Below the pieces are notes generated by a model. That model was not told the origin of the DNA. It saw only the letters and a list, made by a program, of their open reading frames with translations, and searched no databases. Positions 13,470-19,591 of a DNA stretch of 19,591 bases are shown here, piece by piece (the stretch's first letter is position 1; each line of letters starts with the position of its first letter). A program made the position numbers and the translations under genes. Where the stretch lies: positions 1 through 19,591 of the forward strand of contig JAICKM010000028.1 of NCBI GenBank assembly GCA_025927935.1. Direction: 5' to 3'. The DNA comes from Chloroflexia bacterium. Its GTDB lineage: Bacteria; Chloroflexota; Chloroflexia; QHBQ01; JADMIH01.

Positions 13470-15167
13470 ATGTTGAAGCGAGTTCACTGGCTCCTGGCTC
13501 TCTGTATCCTGGCGTCTATTGGCCTGGCAGGCACGCCTGCCGTTCACGCACAGTCCGATACCACGACCGTTACGATCCTGCACTTCAGCGACTACCATTC
13601 GCACGCCGTCCCGTTCTATTCCGAAGGCGCACCCAACCAGGGCGGGATTGCCCGCGGCATCGCCTACTTGAAGGCGCAGCGGCAGAGCAATCCGAACGTG
13701 CTGGTGCTCGACGGCGGCGATATGGTCAACAAAGGCAGCCCTACCTGGAGCGATGAATATCAGTGCGCCGAATGGCCCTGGTTGAACGGCATTGTCGATG
13801 CCATGGCCCTCGGCAACCACGAGTTTGATTACGGGCAGGACGTCTTCAAGGCGTGCCAGGCGGGCATCAATTACCCCATCCTCAGCGCCAACTATCTGGG
13901 TGCGGACGGCAAGCCACTGCTGACGGCGGACGGCAAGACATATATGGTGAAGGATATCGGCGGCGTCAAGATCGGCCTGTTCGCGCTGGCCGGCAGCGAT
14001 TTCAACACGCTCGTGCCCGCGGCCAGCCGCGCGCCGGGCGCGACCTTTGCCGATCGCATCGCCACGGCCAAGCAAATTGTCGACACGCTGCGCAACACCG
14101 AGAAGGTCAACGCGGTCGTCTTCTTTGGGCATGAGTTGCGCGAAGACGATTACGCGCTGGCGCAGGCGGTCCCCGGCATCGATCTGATCCTGGGCACGCA
14201 CTCCCACTACAAGAGCGAGTTGGTCACGATCCCCAACACCAAGACTTACTTCATCTCGCCGTTCCAGTACCTGACCTATATCTCCAACGTGCAACTCACC
14301 TTCACCGGCGGCCAACTCAGCGGGGTGAGCGGCCGGCTGGTGAAGATGGACGCGCAGCAGCCCGAAGATCCGCAGATCGCGGCCCAGGTCGCCAAGATGC
14401 AGACCGACCTGGAGGCCAAGCACCCCGACCGCTTCAAAGTGCTGGGCACGGCGGCCGTCGAGATGAGCGTGGACAACGTGTCGGACGACGAGACGGGACT
14501 GGGCAACTGGTCCATGGAAGCGGTGCGCGCGGCAGCGGGCGTTAATGCCTTCTTCTCCACGTCGTCGTCCTTCCGCGCCTCGATCCCGCCGGGGCCGATC
14601 ACCGTCGAGACCTTCTACACGGCCATTCCGTACAAGAACAGTGTCGTCACCGCCGATATGACCGGGCAGCAACTAACCGATCTGCTGAACGTCATGATTT
14701 CGAAGCGCGGCTCGGACAGCTTCTGTCAGGAGAGCGGCGTGCGCTTCATGATCCAGGACGGCAAGGCGACCAATATCGAGGTGCTGCGCGATCCGGCCAA
14801 CCCGGCGGCAGGCTACGCCCCGCTGGACCCGACCATGACCTACAAGATCGGGGCGACCAACTTCATGACCGGCGTCTCGGCGATATATAAGCCGGTCTTC
14901 GCCGCGGCGGCCAACGTAACCGATACGAAGGTGGACATCGGCACGCTGTTGACCAACACGATCCAGTCCGCCGGCACGGTCACCACGGCGCTGGACGGGC
15001 GCATGGGCACGGCTGCGCCGGGCGGCGGGACCACGCCGGGTATGCCGCGCACCGGCAACCGCCCGGCGCCGGACGGCGCGGGAGTCCTGCTCCTGGCCGC
15101 CCTGGGTCTGCTGGCGGTGGGCCTGCTCGTGCGCCGCCGCTCTCCGGCGCAGCTCCGCCGGGCATAA
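13470..15167 (+). CDS. Exported 5'-nucleotidase / metallophosphoesterase with MPRTG-type surface anchor
   Basis: The protein is 565 aa; AGGAGGT sits 5 bases before ATG 13470. The signal peptide (1-27, cleavage after AVHA) has a hydrophobic core LLALCILASIGLAG. The metallophosphatase domain shows all metal-ligand boxes: HFSDYHSH (Asp41, His43), LDGGD (Asp84), GNHEFDYG (Asn116, His117), FFGHELRED (His221) and GTHSHYKS (His244, His246). The C-terminal 5'-nucleotidase domain spans ~320-510. The last 53 residues are a Gly/Pro linker, MPRTG (525-529), a hydrophobic stretch VLLLAALGLLAVGLLV and RRR, which is an LPXTG-like sorting signal with Met in place of Leu. It would hydrolyse nucleoside 5'-phosphates or cyclic/UDP-type substrates at the surface, freeing nucleosides and phosphate. 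A 14-bp hairpin follows the gene. Substrate choice is not readable. Confidence 0.93.
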   Translation: MLKRVHWLLALCILASIGLAGTPAVHAQSDTTTVTILHFSDYHSHAVPFYSEGAPNQGGIARGIAYLKAQRQSNPNVLVLDGGDMVNKGSPTWSDEYQCAEWPWLNGIVDAMALGNHEFDYGQDVFKACQAGINYPILSANYLGADGKPLLTADGKTYMVKDIGGVKIGLFALAGSDFNTLVPAASRAPGATFADRIATAKQIVDTLRNTEKVNAVVFFGHELREDDYALAQAVPGIDLILGTHSHYKSELVTIPNTKTYFISPFQYLTYISNVQLTFTGGQLSGVSGRLVKMDAQQPEDPQIAAQVAKMQTDLEAKHPDRFKVLGTAAVEMSVDNVSDDETGLGNWSMEAVRAAAGVNAFFSTSSSFRASIPPGPITVETFYTAIPYKNSVVTADMTGQQLTDLLNVMISKRGSDSFCQESGVRFMIQDGKATNIEVLRDPANPAAGYAPLDPTMTYKIGATNFMTGVSAIYKPVFAAAANVTDTKVDIGTLLTNTIQSAGTVTTALDGRMGTAAPGGGTTPGMPRTGNRPAPDGAGVLLLAALGLLAVGLLVRRRSPAQLRRA

Positions 15168-15210
15168 GTGGAGCATAAGACACAGGAGTAAGATCGACGA
15201 TTAGTAGCAA

Positions 15211-15244
15211 GCGGATCAGTCCCGTTCGCGCGGGACTGATCCGC
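15211..15244 (+). terminator. Long hairpin after the 5'-nucleotidase gene
   Basis: GCGGATCAGTCCCG (15211-15224) and its exact complement (15231-15244) form a 14-bp stem with the loop TTCGCG. The bases after it are CCTTCTCC, so the T-run is missing. It lies 44 bases after the stop codon. Confidence 0.6.
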
Positions 15245-15291
15245 CCTTCTCCGGTCCAAGATCGGTGTTCTGGCTAGTCCAATTCTCATTG

Positions 15292-15337
15292 TTTTCTAAT
15301 AATTTCTAATAAAATCTTAATATTGCTCGGCTAGACT
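15292..15337 (+). promoter_or_regulatory. Tandem direct repeats with -10-like hexamer, candidate OmpR/PhoB-class site
   Basis: TTTTCTAAT (15292-15300), ATTTCTAAT (15302-15310) and AATCTTAA (15313-15320) repeat with a 10-base period. They end 11 bases before TAGACT (15332-15337), the layout seen when an OmpR-class activator replaces the -35. The same TTTCTAAT occurs upstream of the two-component operon at 19424-19431. The stretch is markedly more AT-rich than its surroundings. A transcript from here would start near 15344, about 450 bases before the amidase, so it would have a long leader or encode an RNA. Confidence 0.45.
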
Positions 15338-15438
15338 ATTTACAGGGCTTTTGCATTCGCACAGTCCTTGACCCTGGGACCCTTGCGGGCCTGGGCGCGG
15401 CGCCGCTACCTGTGCCACCCCCTTGCCGCCCCAGTACA

Positions 15439-15454
15439 GGAGGCAGTGGCCTCC
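15439..15454. other. Short hairpin in the amidase leader
   Basis: GGAGGC (15439-15444) and GCCTCC (15449-15454) pair around AGTG. Apart from this, the candidate repeats and the promoter below, I see nothing coding in 15245-15792; short frames there have no SD or family likeness. Confidence 0.35.
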
Positions 15455-15662
15455 CGGATCACGCCCGCGGCCCCGACAACCACTGCTTGCGGCAACCGGC
15501 ACACCGGAACCGATTACCGCGAGCGACCGGACCGTCCGCGGAGCAGCCTGCTGTTATTTATACGGTGCTCCGGCGATCGGTTAGCCCCTGGTCGATCCCG
15601 CGCGCCCGGCCCCACTGCCCGCGCATTACCGCGGGCCACCGGAAGCGGCGAACCAGCGCCTG

Positions 15663-15691
15663 GTGACAAACGATCAATTAAGTGGTACACT
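15663..15691 (+). promoter_or_regulatory. Sigma70-type promoter for the amidase gene
   Basis: GTGACA (15663-15668, 5/6), 17 bases, TACACT (15686-15691, 4/6). The start of transcription would be near 15698, giving a leader of about 95 bases to ATG 15793. Confidence 0.55.
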
Positions 15692-15792
15692 AAGCATATC
15701 GCCGCTATCAGCAGGCCAGACAATGCATAACGACCACACTCGCCGGTAAGCCCTTCCTCCCCGGCGGTGGGTCGCTAAAAAAGGAACCACCC

Positions 15793-16872
15793 ATGAAAAA
15801 CAAAATAACTCCTCGTCGCCGCGCCCTGCGCCTCGCGACGCTCCTGGTGACCCTGGCCGTCGCGCTACTCGCCTGGCCGGCGGGCGGCCCCGCGTTCGCC
15901 GCCCATTCTCGCGGGGCGCCCGGTGCGCCGCTGGAGTCGGTCGTCGTCTCGCCGCCGGTCGTGCCGCGGGTCAACGTGGCGATCCAGGTCGGCCACTGGA
16001 AGGAGAACGAGCTACCCGATGTCCTGGCCCGCCTGCGCGGCTCGACGGGCACCAGCGGTGGGGGCCGGACGGAGGTCAGCCTGAACCTGGACATCGCCCA
16101 ACGGGTGGCCGCGCAGTTGCGCGCCGAGGGCCGCACCGTCGAGATCCTGCCGGCGACCATCCCGACGGGCTACGAGGCCGATCTGTTCGTCGCCCTGCAC
16201 GCCGATGGTAACAGCAGCGGCGCCGCGCGGGGCTACAAAGTCTCGACCCGCTGGACCTCGGCGGTCGCCGCGCTGGATGCCACACTGGTGGACTCGCTGG
16301 ATAGCGCCTACGGCGCGGTCACGGGGATGCCGCACGACTCGAGTATCACGCGGGCCATGCGCGGCTATTATGCCTACAGCACCTATCGCGGGGAATCCTA
16401 TCGCCTGGGCGGCACCACTCCCGCCGCGATCATCGAGATGGGCTTCATGAGCAACGCGGCGGATCGCGCGGTAATGTTCAACCGGCCCAATGTCGTCGCC
16501 GCGGGGATCGTGGCCGGGATCGATCGCTACTATGGATCGCTGGCGGCAGCGCGCCGGCTACAGGCGCAGGCCGAGCAGCAGGCCGCCACCAGCGAGACGC
16601 ACCGCAGCGCGGTGGCGTTGTACGACGGCGTCAACATCCGCAGCAGCCAGAGCAGCAGCGCGCGCAAAGTCGCGGTCGCCGATTTTGGGCAGAGCTTCCC
16701 GGTGCTTGACTTGAGCCGCAGCAACCGGCCCGCGAACGGCACGTTTGACCCGCGGCGCGGCACCACGCTGGCGAGCGGCGCGGGCTGGTATAACGTCGCG
16801 GTGTCAGGCTCCACTAGCGGGTATATCAGCCGGGATGTGGTCGTGGTGCAGCAGAGCCAACCGAGCCGATGA
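15793..16872 (+). CDS. N-acetylmuramoyl-L-alanine amidase (Amidase_3) with C-terminal SH3-like domain
   Basis: The protein is 359 aa; ATG 15793 has AAGGA 7 bases upstream. The signal peptide has a basic start (MKNKITPRRR) and a hydrophobic core (TLLVTLAVALLAW), with cleavage likely after AFA (residue 36). The Zn-amidase domain (~58-248) shows VAIQVGH (His68), GGGRTEVSLNLDIA (Glu94), LFVALHADGN (His136) and PAAIIEMGFMSN (catalytic Glu215): the His-Glu-His ligand set plus the acid, in family order. A short Ala/Gln-rich linker leads to an SH3-like domain (~268-355: YDGVNIRSSQSSSARKVAVA, then GAGWYNVAV and GYISRDVVV) that should bind the wall. It cuts the bond between MurNAc and the stem peptide, for wall remodelling or daughter-cell separation. 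The convergent neighbour is a two-component kinase gene. Confidence 0.94.
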   Translation: MKNKITPRRRALRLATLLVTLAVALLAWPAGGPAFAAHSRGAPGAPLESVVVSPPVVPRVNVAIQVGHWKENELPDVLARLRGSTGTSGGGRTEVSLNLDIAQRVAAQLRAEGRTVEILPATIPTGYEADLFVALHADGNSSGAARGYKVSTRWTSAVAALDATLVDSLDSAYGAVTGMPHDSSITRAMRGYYAYSTYRGESYRLGGTTPAAIIEMGFMSNAADRAVMFNRPNVVAAGIVAGIDRYYGSLAAARRLQAQAEQQAATSETHRSAVALYDGVNIRSSQSSSARKVAVADFGQSFPVLDLSRSNRPANGTFDPRRGTTLASGAGWYNVAVSGSTSGYISRDVVVVQQSQPSR

Positions 16873-16904
16873 TGCCGGCGTAGCCGAAGCCCACGGCGGG
16901 AACC

Positions 16905-16931
16905 GCCGGGCGCTAGCCCTTAGCGCCCGGC
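16905..16931. terminator. Bidirectional hairpin between amidase and kinase genes
   Basis: GCCGGGCGCTA (16905-16915) and its complement (16921-16931) form 11 bp around GCCCT. The kinase stop codon (16920-16922) lies inside it. A competing hairpin, CGGCGG (16894-16899) with CCGCCG (16903-16908), overlaps its left arm. No T-run on the plus strand. Confidence 0.5.
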
Positions 16932-18569
16932 TTCCGCCGCCACCGGAGCTTCGGGGCGCGCGGCGGCGGGCGCGGCAAGCGGCAGGCTGATGGTGAAGCA
17001 TGTACCCGCGCCCGGCGTCGACTCCACGGCAATTTCGCCGCCGTGCGCGGTGACGATAGTCTGCACAATCGCCAGCCCCAGACCGCTGTTGCCGGTGGTC
17101 CGCGTGCGCGAGGTATCGCCGCGGTAGAAGCGCTCAAAAATGTGCGCGAGATCCTCCGCCGGGATGCCCACCCCCGTATCCCGCACCTCGATGCGGGCCA
17201 CCGCGCCGTCCACCCGGCCCCGTAAGGCGACCTCGCCCCCCGCCGGGGTATAGCGCAGGGCGTTATCGAGCAGGTTGAGCAGCACCTGTTTCAGTTGCCC
17301 GGCATCCCCCATGACCCACAGCGGCCCGGCGCACTCCTGGCTGAGGCGCACCTCGCGCCCTTCCGCCAGCGCCGCCATCTGATCGGCGGCGGCCTGCAAC
17401 GTCGTACAGGCGTCCATGCGGGTGCGGCGAGCCGGGGGGGCCGCACTACTGTCCACGCTGTCGAGGCGCGAGAGGGTCAGCAGGTCGTTCACCAGCCGGG
17501 TCAGCCGCTCCAATTCGCTGTTGATCGCTCCGGCCGCTTGCTCGATCACGCGCTGATCGTTGCCGTGCGCCCCGATCACCAGGATCTCAGCCAGCCCTTT
17601 CAGCGAAGTCAGCGGTGTGCGCAATTCGTGCGAGGCGTCGGCGACAAAGCGCCGCTGGGCTTCGAGCGTGGTCACCAGCCGGCTCACCATCACATCGAAG
17701 GCTTTGCCCAGCCGGGCCACCTCGTTGCGACCGGGCGGCAGTTGCAGCCGGCGTTGCAGGTCGCCGCCCGCGATGGCATCGGCCGTATCGGCCACCTGGT
17801 CTAGCGGGCGCAGCACGGCGCGCGTAAAGGCCAGCCCCAGCACCACGCCCGCCAGCGAGCCGCCCAGCACGCCCAACAGCAGGTATGTTCGAAGCTGGTT
17901 CAGGGTGGAAATTACGCCGGCCAGCGAAGCCGATTGCTCCAATAGCAGCGTACCGCCGGGGGCGGATCCCGGCCCCGAGTCGGGCGCCGGATGGTCCATG
18001 GGTACGGGCATCAAGACGACCACTTGCCGGCTCCCGTCGGCCCGCGTGACAGTCCACGGGGCGAGCGGCTTGCCCGCCAGTACGTCAGCGATTTGCTGCG
18101 GAGTCACGGGATCTACGACCACGGCACTGTCATCTACTAGACCATCAGTAGCGCTACGCACCTGCCCCTGGCTATCAAGCACCGCCACGGTGACATCGGT
18201 GCCGGTGAGCTGGGTCGCCAGCAATTGGGTTTGCGATACAATCACGGCAGGTGGGACGCCGCTAGGATAGTCTCGCGTGGAGTTCTGTGGATTCTCAGAG
18301 CCTGTGAACCCTCCGCGCGCCTTATTCGGTTGCTGGTGGTTGGGCGGCTCTGGGCCGCGCTGAGCGGCGAGCACCAGCCGGTTCGCAACATCATCGACCA
18401 GGAAGCTTTCCTGGTTGGTATAGACCAGCACCCCAACCAGCGTGAGCGTGACGATAAGCAGCACGATGTAAAGTGCGCTCAACTGCCAGCCGAGGGGGAT
18501 GCTCCACAGGAGCCGGCGCCCCGGCCCCAGAGCCGCCGGCTTCCGACCGGGTGCCGCAGACGTGCTCAT
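16920..18569 (-). CDS. Sensor histidine kinase (HAMP-HisKA-HATPase)
   Basis: The protein is 549 aa; its ATG (18569) overlaps the regulator's TGA as ATGA, so the two are translationally coupled. TM1 is ~30-51 (SALYIVLLIVTLTLVGVLVY), an outside loop of ~175 residues (52-226) follows, and TM2 is ~227-249 (TYLLLGVLGGSLAGVVLGLA). The loop has a polar low-complexity part (NHQQPNKARGGFTGSENPQN, ~77-96) and a small strand-helix domain (TDVTVAVLDSQGQVRSA and TVTRADGSRQVVVLMPVP) of PAS-like/dCache-like make-up. HAMP is ~251-303; the phospho-acceptor is His314 in DASHELRTPL; the N box is LLNLLDNALRY (Asn436), G1 DTGVGIP (464-470), F box IFERFYRG and G2 NSGLGLA. It is an intact kinase of the BaeS/MprB/ResE type. 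The stimulus is unknown; the amidase and nucleotidase neighbours point to the envelope. Confidence 0.94.
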   Translation of the reverse strand: MSTSAAPGRKPAALGPGRRLLWSIPLGWQLSALYIVLLIVTLTLVGVLVYTNQESFLVDDVANRLVLAAQRGPEPPNHQQPNKARGGFTGSENPQNSTRDYPSGVPPAVIVSQTQLLATQLTGTDVTVAVLDSQGQVRSATDGLVDDSAVVVDPVTPQQIADVLAGKPLAPWTVTRADGSRQVVVLMPVPMDHPAPDSGPGSAPGGTLLLEQSASLAGVISTLNQLRTYLLLGVLGGSLAGVVLGLAFTRAVLRPLDQVADTADAIAGGDLQRRLQLPPGRNEVARLGKAFDVMVSRLVTTLEAQRRFVADASHELRTPLTSLKGLAEILVIGAHGNDQRVIEQAAGAINSELERLTRLVNDLLTLSRLDSVDSSAAPPARRTRMDACTTLQAAADQMAALAEGREVRLSQECAGPLWVMGDAGQLKQVLLNLLDNALRYTPAGGEVALRGRVDGAVARIEVRDTGVGIPAEDLAHIFERFYRGDTSRTRTTGNSGLGLAIVQTIVTAHGGEIAVESTPGAGTCFTISLPLAAPAAARPEAPVAAEAGR

Positions 18570-19285
18570 GCTGCCGGCTCCAGACTATAGCCGACGCCGC
18601 GCACGCTGCGGATCAGGTTGCGCTCCTCGTCGCCCAGCTTCTCGCGCAGGTAGCGCACGTATACGTCCACAACGTTGCTGTCGCCCACATAGTCATAGCC
18701 CCACACCCGGTTGACGATGGCCTCGCGTGAAAAGACCTGCCGGGGGTGGGCCAGCAGCAGTTCCAACAGGTCGAACTCGCGGGGGGTCAACTCCACCTGC
18801 CGCTCGCCCCGCGTGACCTTGCGCGTCAGCCGGTCCAGCGTCACGTCGCCCACGCGCAATGTGCTTTGCAGGTTGATGCCCTTGCGGCGCAGGATGGCCC
18901 GCATGCGCGCCAGCAACACGGGCAGCGTGAACGGCTTGACCAGGTAATCGTCGGCGCCGCTGTCGAGACCGGCCACCTGGTCCTGGTCGGCGCCGCGCGC
19001 CGTGAGCATGAGGATGCCCACATCGCCGGTGGCGCGCAGGCGGCGGCAGACCTCGATGCCGTCCAACTGCGGCAGCATGATGTCGAGAATGACCAGGTCG
19101 GGCTTGATGCGGGCGGCCTGCTGGATGGCCTCCATGCCGGTGCGCGCCACGCTGACCTCGAACTTCTCGTAGCTGAGGGCGATGCTCAGCATCTGCACAA
19201 TCAGCGGCTCGTCGTCCACCACCAGCACGCGCACCAGGCGCTCGCCGTCATTGATCCCTGTCACCATCGACTCGCCGGTAGTCAC
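18566..19285 (-). CDS. OmpR/PhoB-class response regulator
   Basis: The protein is 239 aa. The GTG at 19285 was chosen since GAAGGAG lies 7 bases upstream; the in-frame ATG at 19267 is 25 bases from any SD. The receiver domain has VLVVDDEP (Asp24, Asp25), the phospho-acceptor Asp68 in DLVILDIMLPQLDG, Thr95 in MLTARG and Lys118 in YLVKPFT. The C-terminal winged helix (~145-239) shows LDRLTRKVTRGERQVELTPR, EFDLLELLLAHPRQVFSREA, VVDVYVRYLREKLG and the closing RSVRGVGYSLE. All key residues are present, so it should be active. OmpR-class regulators bind tandem direct repeats; such repeats lie in its own upstream region and before the amidase. It is the first gene of the operon with the kinase. Confidence 0.95.
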   Translation of the reverse strand: MTTGESMVTGINDGERLVRVLVVDDEPLIVQMLSIALSYEKFEVSVARTGMEAIQQAARIKPDLVILDIMLPQLDGIEVCRRLRATGDVGILMLTARGADQDQVAGLDSGADDYLVKPFTLPVLLARMRAILRRKGINLQSTLRVGDVTLDRLTRKVTRGERQVELTPREFDLLELLLAHPRQVFSREAIVNRVWGYDYVGDSNVVDVYVRYLREKLGDEERNLIRSVRGVGYSLEPAA

Positions 19286-19385
19286 TTCACGTCTCCTTCT
19301 CTTCCCCGCCCTGTCCAATCCGTACAAGGCTGTCACTACGCGGGCCGGGTGCAATGGGTCCCTGTATATTCAACGTTACACCACC

Positions 19386-19431
19386 ATTGTAGTGCCGCCA
19401 GGTTAGAGAAAAGCGGCGGAAAAATTAGAAA
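19386..19431 (-). promoter_or_regulatory. Promoter and candidate autoregulatory boxes of the two-component operon
   Basis: On the minus strand, TACAAT (19391-19386, 5/6) is a good -10 but nothing resembling TTGACA lies 16-18 bases before it. Instead TTTCTAAT (19431-19424) and TTCTCTAAC (19410-19402) stand with their CTAA cores 22 bases apart, two helical turns, the second reaching toward the -35. This suggests activation by an OmpR-class protein, probably the operon's own regulator. The leader would be about 94 bases. Confidence 0.45.
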
Positions 19432-19460
19432 TTGCTGAGAATCGCCCCGCCCCCCGGAGT

Positions 19461-19476
19461 CCCGATTTTAATCGGG
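19461..19476. repeat. Small AT-centred palindrome at the right edge
   Basis: CCCGATT (19461-19467) and AATCGGG (19470-19476) pair around TT. Nothing else can be supported in 19441-19591; a minus-strand frame at 19403-19588 has no SD or family likeness. Confidence 0.35.
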
Positions 19477-19591
19477 CCGGCGGCCACAGCGCCCATCCGG
19501 CCCGCGCCGCCCCCCGTGCCCCAAACCAGTCCCGACAACGCGAAATCACCGGGACCGCGAACCGCCGCCGCGCCGCCCAGCAGGACATAGC

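Noticed and set aside
13458..14672. 404-aa open frame, minus strand
   Set aside because: It lies opposite the 5'-nucleotidase, which has a signal peptide and all metal boxes.

Overview
This is a GC-rich, chromosomal-type window that reads as Chloroflexota, possibly a filamentous relative of Roseiflexus or Kouleothrix. The phylum call is an inference from gene families: a MalT-like LuxR regulator beside DUF4386 and DUF2306 membrane proteins, a GT-C membrane protein fused to an NHL-like propeller, a PadR regulator with a small partner, and an MPRTG-type surface-anchor tail. There is no rRNA, tRNA, CRISPR array or intact mobile element.

Layout. (1) 1-2979, plus strand: the 3' end of a MalT/LuxR-type regulator with a textbook terminator, then an 85-aa conserved small protein, a DUF4386-type and a DUF2306-type membrane protein. 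(2) 3198-7810, minus strand: an 893-aa GT-C/NHL membrane protein (GTG start), then a HicB-like/DinB-like protein, then a lactonase-family beta-propeller; two REP-like palindromes lie between the first two. (3) 8208-10022, plus: a GH15 glucoamylase/trehalase-type glucosidase. (4) 10130-11368, minus: a bacterial FAM151/menorin-domain protein followed by a PPOX-class flavin/F420-type oxidoreductase. (5) 11672-12917, plus: a near-consensus promoter, an AT-rich palindromic operator, a PadR regulator with a His/Gly-rich N-terminal extension and a duplicated translation start, and a 67-aa partner. (6) 13005-13403, minus: a frameshifted tyrosine-integrase remnant. (7) 13470-16872, plus: an exported 5'-nucleotidase with an MPRTG-like anchor and an exported N-acetylmuramoyl-L-alanine amidase with an SH3-like tail, separated by a 625-bp leader rich in putative signals. 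(8) 16920-19285, minus: an OmpR-class response regulator and histidine kinase, overlapping by 4 nt and convergent with the amidase.

How the parts may work together. Envelope functions dominate the right half: nucleotide scavenging at the surface, peptidoglycan hydrolysis and a two-component system with a large outside sensor loop. Similar CTAA-containing repeats occur upstream of the two-component operon and in the leader before the amidase, so the system may control itself and the amidase; this is a hypothesis. The best-supported regulatory circuit is the PadR locus, where the promoter, the operator between +1 and the Shine-Dalgarno (SD) sequence, and the regulator are all visible. Most gene ends carry long GC-rich hairpins without a U-tract; only two hairpins have a clear T-run.
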